The position numbers were made by a program, and so were the translations under genes. DNA of 64,000 nt from Eriocheir sinensis. Lineage: Eukaryota; Arthropoda; Malacostraca; Decapoda; Varunidae. This document shows positions 24,371 to 36,700 of the stretch, piece by piece; the stretch's first letter is position 1; each line of letters opens with the position of its first letter. The DNA lies in the NCBI RefSeq assembly GCF_024679095.1, contig NC_066522.1:7205614-7269613 (forward strand), given 5' to 3'. The notes under the pieces are model-generated. The model made no database searches. It was not told the DNA's origin and saw only the letters and a list, made by a program, of their open reading frames with translations.

Positions 24371-25150
24371 AAATAGTGTAAAAGTTGGAGAATGAGGCTG
24401 CTCTATAGAGGGAGAGAAGAAAAAAAAATATTGGAAGGTGTACCTATATATGGAAGGTGTATTCTTTTTCTTCCATCCTGTGTAGGTCTAGGAGGACAGC
24501 TGATACAGAAGCAACGCACACACCAACATTATCTAATTGTTTTTTGGTTGAACGCTGGAAACCGCGACGATTTGAAGATACTAAGAAAGGGAGTCCAAGG
24601 AGATCGAGAAACCGCACTAACGGGAGAAGTTATTCAAAGCGTCGAGGCCCAAAGAAGAGGAAGAACAAGAAAAAGATGAAAAAAAATGAAGTTAACTGGA
24701 AAAAGGAAAAGAAAAGAGGAATCAGAAGAAAAGTTAAAAAAAAGGAAAATAGATTCAGAAAAACTAGAAAATAAGAAAAACAATAACAATAATAATAAAA
24801 AAGTTGAAGAAAAGGAACAATAATAATAAAAAAGTAGAAGAAAAGGAAGAAGACTAACAACCATATATGAAAAAAGAAAATACGAAAAGTAATAATAAAA
24901 AAGAAAAGGAAAAAGACGAGTAACCGTAAATTCACGACCCAGACCAAGCCAAAAGTCCACCACGCGAGGTAAACAAAAACAAACAGCCCAGCACGGCCCC
25001 TCATTTTTTGGTGATTTAAAGGACAGGACGAAGTAACACTATAACCATCCGTCGCCCATCCAGTAGGAGCCACACACAGGATAATCAAATAGTCTGTGCC
25101 AGTGTACATTGCGAAATCAGGTGAGAAATAACGGCGCCGGGCAGATTTAA
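24371..25150. other. Purine-rich low-complexity stretch
   Basis: Long A/G-rich tracts with AATAATAATAAAAAAG-type repetition (24776-24910) give Lys/Arg-rich frames on + and Phe/Leu-rich frames on -. These are composition artefacts. Confidence 0.6.
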
Positions 25151-25205
25151 ACTGTAGACGATTTCCAATGCTTTTTTGGGGGGGTTCTTTACATATTGAT
25201 CTTCC

Positions 25206-26143
25206 TGCCTTGTATCCTTTGATTATTTTACTTTATCCCTTAGTTATTTTTGTCTGTATCCTTTGATTATTTTTCTATATTTAACTGATTTTTGCTTTGT
25301 ATCCTTTAATAGTTTTTCTCTATCGTTTAGTTATTTTTTCCTTTGTATGTATTTTTAATTATTTTTTTCTCTATCCTTAATTATTTTTTCTCTGTATCTT
25401 TTAATTATATTTCTTTCTCTGTATCTTTTAATAATTTCTCATTCTCTGTATCCTTTAATTATTTTTTATCTGTATCCTCTGATTATTTTTCTCTTCATGT
25501 GTATCCTTTACTTATTTTTTCTTTCTCTGTATCCTTTAATTGATTTTCTCTTTGTGTGTATCCTTCAATTACTTTTTCTCTGTCTTTTAATTTTTTTTTC
25601 TGTATCCTTTAATTATTTTTCTTTCTCTGTATCCTTTAATTATTTTTCTTTCACTGTATCCTTTAATTATTCTTCTCCTCATGTGTATCCTTTAGCTAAT
25701 TATTTTTCTCTCCGTGTGTATCCTTTGATTGTTTTTCTCTTTGTGTGTATCCTTTAATTATTTTTCTTTCTCTGTATCCTTTGATTATTTCTCTCTCTGT
25801 ATCCTTTAATTATTTTTTTCTCTATCCTTTGATTATTTTTTCTCTGTATCCTTTGATTATTTTTCTCTTCATGTGTATCCTTTAATTATTTTTCTTTCTC
25901 TGTATCCTTTAATTATTTCTCTTTCTCTGTATCCTTTAATTATTTTTCTTTCTCTGTATCCTTTAATTATTTTTCTTTCTCTGTATCCTTTAATTATTTT
26001 TCTTTCTCTGTATCCTTTAATTATTTCTCTTTCTCTATATCCTTTAATTATTATTCTTTCTCTGTATTCTTTAATTATTTTTTTCTTCATGTGTATCCTT
26101 TAATTATTTTTCTTTCTGTATCCTTTAACTATTTTTCTCTTTG
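25206..26143. repeat. 27-bp minisatellite, about 0.94 kb
   Basis: Pyrimidine-rich unit starting TATCCTTTAATTATTTTTCT and ending TTCTCTG, repeated roughly 35 times. It is near-perfect in 25880-26060 and more diverged to the left. Because 27 is divisible by three, both strands carry open frames with a 9-residue period (YPLIIFLSL on +, KGYRERKII on -). Confidence 0.9.
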
Positions 26144-27742
26144 TTTCCAGTTTCCAGCCAACAATGTATGTTTAACAAGATACAGTATTATAGTGATATG
26201 AGTGTTCCTATTGGTGGTCTGATGCTCACCTCAAAGTACAGTCTGAGCTAATTAGGGTGTATGTTAAGTGTGGTTTGAACTGTCATATTTATGCTTGAGA
26301 TTCTTCACTGATGTCGCCTCTAGGCAGGTTGCTCGCATGGGTCCACCACTCTGAGAAAACATGTGATTCCTAAAGACTTTACCATGGTGTTTCTTATATA
26401 GTTTATGTTCAGTACCCCATGGCTTTTTTATAATTAAGTGATGATAGGTTTCTGTTTTTACCTCTTTTGACAATTTCTAAGTAAATAACTACATGATATT
26501 TCTACTTAACTGTTTACTGTTGATGAGGTTGCAGGCTCCACTCTGCTGGCAGCCCAGTGCTCAACAGGGTAGGTCCTAGTCAACAATATAATAATGATGT
26601 TAGCACTGAAAATTATCCTTGATGTGCATGTTCATAATGTTGTATGACTTTGCTGAGCTGCTCAACAAATAACTACACAACATTAAGATTATTTTCTGAG
26701 CACTGCCTGGTGACTAGCCTCACCTCAGAAATCAGATGACATTAGACTGGAGTATGGGGCTCTGCTTTAAAATGTAATGAATGTGTTTAAGGTAATTGTA
26801 CAGAAGGAAACATCTGTATCACTCGCATCATTGTGATATTGAACCTGATCCAGTGTCCAGCTATTGTTTATCAGGTGTCATCTGTCTATTTCAGAGACTG
26901 ACTTTTCACTTCTAGATAAAATTTGATGCTTTTTTCATACGGAAATAGTCGTTATCACTGAACAATAGTTATGAAAGCCCTTGAGCAAATTTGTCAATAG
27001 CTTATTCTTTTATAGGCAATAGGTTATTATCCTTAGCAGTGATAAGTTACTGTCCTTACAATGATAGGTTGGTATCCTTAATGGTGATAGTTCATTATTT
27101 TGCAGTGATTTGTTTCAATTTTAATGAAAATAGATAACTATATGTTAGGTGAAGCTCGGGCTCAGTTAATTTATTAATAGATTCCAAAGTCCTGATGCCT
27201 GACCTGGGGGTCAAAACTGTTGAGTGATCTATGGTTATTTCTTATAAAAGTGGGACTCTACAGTAATTTTTGTGACAAATTTACTCCAGCCCTTTCGTAA
27301 CTGTTTCATGGCGATAGTAACTATCTTCAATGGAGAAAGGAGTGGCGGTGGCGGAGTGCTCACCGCATGGTTATGGTGATCCTGAAGACTCAGATTCAAG
27401 TTCCACCTTGAAGAGGAGATAACCTTTTGTCCTATTTTAGTATAGAATTCAGGCAGTATGCAGTCTGACTTACCTTATTGACACCATCTGATGTAATGCC
27501 AGACAATTTTGCATGGACTTTGTAACCTAGAGTACTGATCATCATAAGGTAGACAGGAATTTACTGCAGGTTTACCGGATTTTCATGACTCCTTTTATCT
27601 ACTTTATTATGTTCTGGTTCTTGTGCTGCCGTAAGTGTATGAAAAGGTAAAGTCATTAGACATATTTTCCATCCTTTATTTCTGCTTTTTCTTTCAGTTT
27701 AGTCTTTTCTGTGGATGTGTCATATGCACAATTGTTGGAAAG
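26144..27742. other. Intergenic sequence upstream of TRMT11
   Basis: AT-rich. A diverged tandem motif (AGTGATAAGTTACTGTCCTT-type) occurs near 27000-27110. A tRNA-like segment is annotated separately at 27345. No TRMT11 promoter element is recognised. Confidence 0.45.
27345..27410 (+). repeat. tRNA-derived SINE-like segment
   Basis: TGGCGGAGTGCTCA resembles a pol III A box and GATTCAAGTTCCACC a B box, spaced as in a tRNA. The stem pairings of a functional tRNA are not satisfied, so a tRNA-derived SINE head is more likely. Confidence 0.35.
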
Positions 27743-30700
27743 ATGACATCCTTGAGGCAGACAACACGGAAGTATCTGCTGTGGTGTGCCAATGAACACA
27801 TTGAGTTTAGGATTCCTGTGAGTATTGGGGTGCTTTTGTCTTGTTTCTGGTGTGTATAATTATCCTCCAAGAATTGAGTATAAGAAAGGAGGTGGGGGCA
27901 ACTGAATAGGGTTCCCTCCTACCAGTGATGCTCCAGCAGGGTGCTGAAGCTATTTATAAAAGATGTTCAGCATGAGGATCATGAGGATCTGTGTTGACAG
28001 TGTTTGAATGCTGTGTAATGGTTTGGTGTAACTCTTTTACTTACTAGATGATTTTTTTTTCTTTCTGGAGGTTTTATAATCCTTTGTCCCACTTGTGTAG
28101 GAAATGCAACCATGTGAAGATGATGATCATAAGTCTTGCTGAGTTCATGGGCAAATATTTTTAACTATAAATAACTATACCTTTCAGGAAATCAAGTCCA
28201 TCTCATCCATGTTTGATATCCCTATCAATTGGATAGACAAACCAAAGGAAGATGTAAGTGTGCAAGTTTATGTTGAAGAGTCATGGGTAATCATTCTGAT
28301 GGTTTGTCACTGTGTGAACTTGTGAATCGAGTATAATCAACAGTTTGAGTCACCCAGTCATATTAATCTGCAGCCAAAGCTGTGTGAACAATAGAGCTCA
28401 GTGTGAAAGAATCAGTTAAATTTGGAATGAACACATGATATCCATTGATGAATTATGTAACCTGAAGTAATTAGTGTATAGGGGGCCTTAGAAGGTTTCT
28501 AAGTAACTTAAAAGACACGGAGGACAATAAGGAGATTTATACCCCAACTAGCAGTGAGGGAACTTTCTTTGTGTTTGAATAGTATGATCCCTTTTGGTGG
28601 ATAAACTTGACTATTGCCCTACAGTCACTGAATGACTTTACAGCAGCTTATTAGGTATACATATATTTTGATGTGTCCATTTTCCTTACTTAATTCAGTA
28701 TTTCCTTTCCACAGCCATATTTAATTGTTGAGATGAGGGATGAAAGAGATGCACGAAAACTCATGTCCCGGTGCATGCTGGTGCGCTCCTGCTATGAGCT
28801 CTGGTGAGTGACTAAGGGGGGGTCTGAATGGAATTTGTCATATTGATTAATTAAAAATGTTAATATGCTGAACTATAATTATGTTTGTGTTGGTAGCCAA
28901 TTACCAGCCACACCAGTTGCAGATGAATTGCAGAGTATAACATTTAAGAATATGAGAGGAGTTTTGAGGAAAATTTTCAATCTACTACATTCATCCTAAA
29001 TAACTGGTTGCTAACATTGCCTTTCCAATGAAACACAAAGTGAATGCCTACTCCCTGCATGTTGGGCTGAGAGGGGACGAAGCGCATGGATTTGTCAAGG
29101 TACAAGGTCTAGTAATTTGAAAAGTCTTCCTATAAGCTAGGACATGGCTGCCTTGCTCTATTAGAAGGAAGTAGGGACATTATTTATGGGTACTTGCCCC
29201 TTATTGACTACAACCTTTTCCTTCATTTTGCTAAGACATGCTAGCTGCATTATAGTTAAACCATTTCAAATAGTCTGTTTGGGCGTTCGATTCTGCGGGT
29301 CCTTTCCTCCCTTCTGCTCTGCCACACAGTCCCAACACCTATCCCTCCTTCTCATATGTTAGCTTTATGTAACATATGAAAGGGAAAAATAGGTGTTGGG
29401 ACTGTGTGGCAGAGCAGAGAGGAGGAAAGGACCAGCAGAATCGAACGCCCAAATGGATTATTTAAAACGGTTTGACTATAGTCTGAGAAATTTCTCCCTT
29501 TCATTTTTTCTTTTCTTTTCTTTACTCCTTTTTTTTTCTTTCTCCCTTTTTATGACCAAAATTGATAGTTATGACCTAAGTTGATAGTACAGAATTTAAC
29601 CTTTGCTGTCAGGTTATGTTAATGGATGGGTTTAAGTGGTACCTACTCTAGGCTTTGGTTATTAATCCTTACAGGGGCCAAGGCACTACAGAGACAGAGC
29701 TCCATTCCAGTGTCAGGTCTTTTCCACAGGACTTGATCAAGCCTCATCTTGCCCCAGAGAAGAGCTTCAAAGTTCGTGTTGAGACATTTAACAAAACCCT
29801 TAAAAACTGTGAAAAACTGAAGAAAATAGAGGTATGGTTATCCCTAAACTTTATGATTTTACTTAAGACATTTGATTGAGGACTTTCCCAAATTCTTTAT
29901 ATTAATTTTTTGGGGTTATAGTGAAATTTATAACTTATGTGGCCTTTTATGAAAAGCAAATTATATAGTTTAGAAGTATAGTCACTGATAGCATGGTTGG
30001 ATCACAGTATGTTCAAGGTCGGGTAAAAACAAAAGGTATGTCGTATTGGTGGTTGTCAAAAAGTGAGGAAGGCACATCATGAGGCAACAGAAACTTTCAT
30101 CAGTACTGAAACCTTTTGAAACTAAATATTAAAGGCATAAAACAAAAACAAATGGAATTTTGGGGAGAGGCCTATGCCCTGCAGTGAAATGATATAGGGC
30201 TATGGTGATGACCCCACCATTAGCTCTGAGAAATCTTAAATCAGGTACTATTAGGTCTGTAGGCTGTGGGTTCACATGCCATCTCCAGATATCACTCATA
30301 CCTTATGTCCATGTTTAAATAGTTCACCACCAACCCATTTAAATTGTTTGCCATTTCCTAGTGTTTTTGCTAATCAGTATTAAGGTTCATTGCCTTATGA
30401 TTTTAATAATAGTGTATACTTAATTTGAAGCCATTGAAGTACCATTCACATCTTTTTCAGTCCCTGAGTTACTTACCATTTGAAGGGAAAGTGGACCTGA
30501 AAAATGCCAGCACTTGCCTCCACTTCCTGGAGTACTATGGCTTGCACCCTAATGAGATCCCCGACACGCCATACAAGGTCAGTTTATAACAGCAACTGAT
30601 GGAATGATGTATTGGCTATATGGTGTACATGGGCATAATTTGGATAGATAGTGCATGAAATTCAATACCTTTTTCTGTTTATAACATCCTTGTAACCCCA

Positions 30701-33700
30701 TATCATCCATCTCCTGTAGAAGTAGTTTTGGACTCCAAGAGATGCAAATGTCATTGTTTCCATTCTACTATAGAGATACAAAGTGTATAAATAGACTTTA
30801 TTTATATCTATGATATCACAAACTTTGGGTGTGAGCCTGGGGACCCACCAAATATCCCCAATTGGGCCTCACAGTTCTTAAGGCCAACCCTGTCTGAAGC
30901 TGTTTACTGTTTCATTTTAGTGGAAAACCAGAAAGGGTTCATAGATTTCTTCACTGTTTGAGTCCCTGGTGCCCATGGTGGCAACCACATTCATAGATTT
31001 TTGGTCTGTACAGTTTTCTGCATGATTGCATTTATCATCAATGGAAATTATTAATAATTCACTCATTTATTTCTTCTTCAATAAAAATCAGCTCTCCAGG
31101 TAACTTGTAGTGACCTTCTGTTAAATTCAATAACATAAAGATAAACCAGTAAAATGACTGTACTGCAACACCTGTGTCCTGTAAACTTGAATACACAAAG
31201 AGTCTGCAGGAAGGCAACCAGCCTAGTCAAGGAACCTTCCCAAATAGTAATTATTTATATGAAGCAATGAGTGTTTCCTTGATGAATTAGATCATGGAGT
31301 AGTTGTAGTTTCTGAACTCATAAACTGGAGAACTTGCATGATAAAGAAAATAGGAAAACAATTATATAGTTGAAAAAAATAACCTATGCATGGAAAAATT
31401 AAGCTGGATTATCCCTTGTAACTACATATTTAACAATAGTTTCATGGAAGCATTATTGTTCCAACGTACCTTTGCAGCTGTTCCTGGGAAGATGGGTGGT
31501 GGATGGCCAGAGGGAGCTCATAAATAAATTTTCCCTGAAGAATAGAACCTACATTGGCAGCACCTCAATGGATGCTCAGCTCTCCTTCATCATGGCCAAC
31601 TGTGCCCAAGTCCAACCAGGAGACACAGTTGTAGATCCATTTGTAGGAACAGGTAAGAGTTATATCCAAACTTTCCTTTTCTTTCACTAGTACATTCACG
31701 GACATACATTCACATATGCCCACAACTTCCTATCCCCACCTATCATTTGGTTCTTACTCCCCTCCAAACAGCCTGTACACTAAAGCTCCTTCCCTTTCAC
31801 TGCTTCGTCACATGTGATTTGTTACTCGAAGTTCATACATGCAGTTCAACTTCCTAATGGAAGAGTTAACCTCATAATGTATAGGTCAGGCTCAGACCTA
31901 TGGATGACAGGTTTGCTTGTCATTTTTGGGAAAAAAATCATAGACGCTGGCCTCTCAAGAGTATGGTGATGGGCCCATGGTGCCCTTTTGGGTTCTTCCT
32001 GCGCCCTTATATAGGGGATGGTGTGTTTTGGAGATTTCCTCTTTGTTGGTCAGTCCTGTTAAGTACAAAAAACATCATTGTACGCCAATGGTGTTCAAAA
32101 TTTTCTTGATTAGACTTAGGCCGTGGCCACACAAGGAGCGAGAAAGCGAGCGAGAGCGAGAAGCTTTAATACATTATAAGCAATGGAGGTGGCCACACTG
32201 ATAGTGAGCAGATAATGGCAAGAAAGCAAGCTGGTAGGCGAGAAAGCGAGAAGAGTTGACGATTAACTTTTCTCACTTTTCTCGCGCGAGATTGTTCGAT
32301 CAGAAGGAGTGGCATCACAGACATGCTTTTATATTATTTGCTGTAACTGAACTCATACACTAGCTAGGACATTTTGGTTAACACCGTTAAAAGCAGCAGT
32401 GATTGCAGAACTCGAATATGTTTGTGAAAATTCTATAAGACAGAAACTAAATAAATAGTGATGAGTTGAAGTTAAATAATCACTCTGTAATGTTTATAAC
32501 ACTTCTTACATATACACGTAGCTACCATTTGCAGCGGCTATGAAATGAGTACTAAAATAAACAATTCCATCTTTTAGAAAAAAGCCTCTTGAACACGATA
32601 GTGTATACATATTTTTCATAAAACACCAAATAAGGAACTGTTTATAAAAACATTTTACCTCATCCCTCGTGTGCGCCGATGCACCGACGGGGGTGGGTGC
32701 GAGGCTATACTGCTCAGTGGGCCTCGTTGCCATGACAACCCTCACCTCGCCTTGCTTTGCATGTGGCCACAGAAACTCGCCTTGCCGCTCTCGCTCTTGC
32801 TCTTGCTCGCTTTCTCGCTCCCTGTGTGGCCGCGGCCTTTGTCTAGGTTTATCCATTACCCTCATGATCTGTTGTAAGCCTTTTGGTAGCAGCTGGAAAA
32901 GTGTGTGGCACCACATTCAGTAATTGTTTATCTGTCTGCCAACAGACCTGGCAGCAGTATGTCACCAGCATTGTCAGAGCAGCCTCATATAGAATGAACT
33001 GCAGAATAGTCAATGGGAACACTAGCTAAAGTGTTTTTTCCTGAGACATGGGGATTAAGAATAAATGTCTCCATATTCAGCTGCATGATGTGATAGGCAT
33101 CTAAATGGACATAGCTCCTACAGTGCAGGAGCTTGAGGACAGAGGCTGAGCCTTAACCCCTTCAGCACCACTCCTGTTTACCCGACCCGGGCCCTTATAC
33201 TGCTCACCGGGTCAGGCCGGGTATCACTGAAAGGGTCAGACATGAGGCGCCAGCCTTGTTCCTCCACTGGCTCCACAGTGTCTGAAAACTCATCACTGTC
33301 ATCTACTAAGTCACCATCATCACTTTCTGAGGTATCATCACTATATTCTTCAGTAGAAGCACCTGGCAGATATTCAGAGCCAGACTCGGAACTACTGTTG
33401 ACGACATAGTGGTGATAACGGCGGTTGCAACGATTATAGCGAATCCAAGATGGCCAGGCTTGGGACACAAAGTGATATAATCCTTCTCTTATGGAAGCAA
33501 GCTGAGCACTGAGTCCCAAATGGCAACCCTGAGCCAGCCAGCCTTGAGATGCCGTGACGTCTCGTGACGTGGCAGTCACTGATTTGCTTGAGTGACTGTG
33601 GGCGGAGCTTGAGGGTATCTCCAGTACATAGTACCACCCCCTAAACACAGTGTAATAAACTATACTGCCTGTATTTACCCGCCCTCTGAAACAATAGAAA

Positions 33701-36700
33701 ATTTCACGTACACCCGGATGTGACAATATATCGTAGTGCATCCCCTATCACATACATGCGTACGTGACGGTGCTGAAGGGGTTAAAATGCCCATCAGAAT
33801 GGTCACATCTTTTTGACTCCTACTTCTGCCTTTGTAAAAACAAACCCACTGATGATAATCATTACACTGGCCAACAACAAATTTATCGTCTAATTTTTTT
33901 TAGCTGATTTAGGACAGTTTTGATGTGCTGAATCAAAAAATTACATTAGTTTTGCTCAATTAGGTCAACTTTTTTTTATCTATTGCCACATGATGTTTTT
34001 TAGGTTTTTTATTTTTACATGTACGGGTATTTTCTATTTATATGAGGCAAAATTCTTTCTTATTTCTTTAAATAAACGAATTCTGAAAAGTTTACATGCT
34101 CCAATTTTTGACTAACTGGTATTTTTTTGTATTTTGTTGGGACAGCAGTCTGGGTTCACTAAGTACCTGTGTTTTCTGTGCATGTGGGATAGTAGGGACA
34201 AAGCTCAGCATTACACGAAGAAGGACTGGCCTGTACGGGAGGAATTGGTGCCTTGCAGAGCAAGGAACGTCATAAACAACCCTCTGGTGGACAGAGACAG
34301 GATACTCTTCCCACCGCTGCACATCAAGCTCGGCTTGATCAAACAGTTCACCAAAGCTCTGGACAAGGATGGTGGCTGCTTCACTTACTTGTGCCATGCT
34401 TTTCCAGGATTGACCATGGAGAAGTTGAAAGCTGGCATCTTTGACGGTCCTCAACTCCGTCAGCTCATCAGAGATCCAGAGTTTGAAAACTCAATGAAGG
34501 AAGTGGAACTGGAAGTGTGGAAGGCTTTTGTTCTTGTCGTGAAGAACTTTATTGGCAACAAGAAGGCCAGGAATTATGCAGAACTTGTCACCAATATGCT
34601 GACTGCTTTCAGAAACCTCGGATGCAACATGAGCATCAAAATGCATTACTTATTCCCACATATGGATCGGTTTCCTGAGAATCTGGGATCAATGAGCGTC
34701 GAGCAGGGGGAGAGATTCCATTGGGACATGAAAGAGATGGAGACCAGGTGTCATGGACGCTGGGATGCAGTCACGATGGCTGATTACTGTTGGACTCTGA
34801 AGAGAGACATCCCTACCACTGAGCATTCTAGGAGTTCTAAGAAACAAGTTCATGCCCTGAATTTCGAACAATGTTGACCTAATATCCAATTTACATGTAT
34901 TTACTTACCATTATCAATGTCTACTATTCAATGTACACTTATCAATTTTTGTAACATTTAAGTAATGAATTATGTTTGAAAACAATTTTTTTATCTTAAC
35001 CCTTTCATGCACCAAAAGTTTAATAAGTTTCTCTTTCCACTGCGACATCCGTCTGGGGCTCCCTAGGGGGCCTCGCGGAATGGCCTGACTGTACGGCGAA
35101 AAATTTTATGTTGTCGATTTCACCCATGAGTATTCTTTTTTCCTGTCATTATTATATATCGTTGGTTTTGGAAGAGATTATTCTGCCTTATGAAATAAAT
35201 AAATATCAAGAAATGCAAATAAATTGCGAAGTTTACTGACTGAGAAAAACAATTTAAAGGGACGACAGTCGTGCTCACAGGCTGCCTGCTGAGAGGCAAC
35301 TAAACCACGGGCAATTGTCACTTCAAATACAACGGCAAGAGAGAGTTGACAATTAGTTTATTTTATAGGTCTAGCTTGGATCTTTGACACAAAAAATTTT
35401 GACGCGATTCTGAAAAATACTTTATTTTGGCGATTTAAATATTTTTTTTGACACGATTCAAGTCAAAAGCTCAGATGTAGATGATTCTGTTTTGACGCGA
35501 ATCACGTCACGGTGCGTGAAAGGGTTACAAACCTATTTCATATGAGAAACATTAACAAAAATCAATCAAAAATGTCACAAAGATTTAATTGATTTAGTTA
35601 TAAGATCGGACTTTTTAAAAATCGACTTAGCACAAAAACGTGACCTGATCGAGAGAAACGGGTGTCATTTTCGGATTCAGTGGTGCAAATTTGTCTTAAA
35701 TCAGTGGAAAAAACTTTGACAACTTACATTTTTTTTTTTTTTTTCCCCCCGGTGATAATCATTATAATGTTCTTTTTCCTGTATGGTAGGGGGTCAGAAT
35801 GACCACAACATTAATAACAAAAGTTTAGGATTGAAAGAATACCCTCTAAAATGGGCTCCACTACTGTCATGATTACCAGTTCAACAGTTACTTTGTTCAT
35901 TTATGTTCTTACATTTTTATATTTCACCATTTTGCTCTCTGGTCTCCTTTAATCTTTGTGTTGTTTTCTAAAGACCTGCAACAAACATATATTTCCATTG
36001 CCTCCCATCCACTGGATCTGTTGTTCACGGTATTTTGAGTTATGTTTTTTTTAGAAAAATTACTAATATTAAACTTTTTTAATAAGTTTCCCAGGATTAG
36101 TGTTTGGAAGAGAACATAATTATGTCATGTTGTTTCCTAAGTATATTAGAGCCATTTTCTTTGGTATTGCAATTCATGATGATGCTTGAGATAATTCAGT
36201 TCAATGTAATATACTCTTTAACAATGACAGTTCCTCAGGATCAGTGTTAGTGGCAGCAGCACAGTTTGGGGCCCATGTCTGGGGGTGGGACATTGACTTC
36301 CTCACACTCCATGCACGCACCAAGCCCACCCGGCACAGCCAGGTACAAAGCTAAGTTTGTGCACTTTTTGACGGACAAAAACAATCTTGGCTATCTCACA
36401 TTCCATAGACATTATCGCAGCTTGATAAATTGTTTTTTTTATTAAAGTCTAGTTCCATGAGCTTTGATGCTGTCTTTGGGTATATCTGAATTGCTAGATA
36501 TTTCATTTTAATTATGTATTTTTCAGTTAATTTTAATTATAGGACAAATTAAATTTTTTTTTCATTAGGTAATATTAGTAACTTTGCTGTCAACTTTCAG
36601 AGAGCAAGTCATATGTTGAGCTTTTTTTACTGAATTTTTATATATTTTGCAGAAGAAAAGAACATCCCAGGAATCTATCCTGAGTAACTTGGAACAGTAT

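Noticed and set aside
24392..25109. Lys/Arg-rich (+) and Phe/Leu-rich (-) frames up to 159 codons
   Set aside because: Composition artefacts of an A/G-rich low-complexity tract; no motif or splice context.
25343..26103. Periodic YPLIIFLSL / KGYRERKII frames as a repeat protein
   Set aside because: Explained fully by the 27-bp minisatellite; open on both strands without start context.
25206..26143. Possible CRISPR-like array
   Set aside because: Units are contiguous and near-identical with no unique spacers, and the genome is eukaryotic.
32506..32916. 136-codon reverse-strand frame with an Arg/Glu-rich segment
   Set aside because: It spans the terminal repeat of the 32119-32837 element; the charged part is the GCGAG tract.
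36231..36342. Acceptor at 36229-36230 for TRMT11 exon 7
   Set aside because: It breaks the frame; the next AG at 36237-36238 restores the DPFVGTG-SVLVAAAQFG reading expected for the family.
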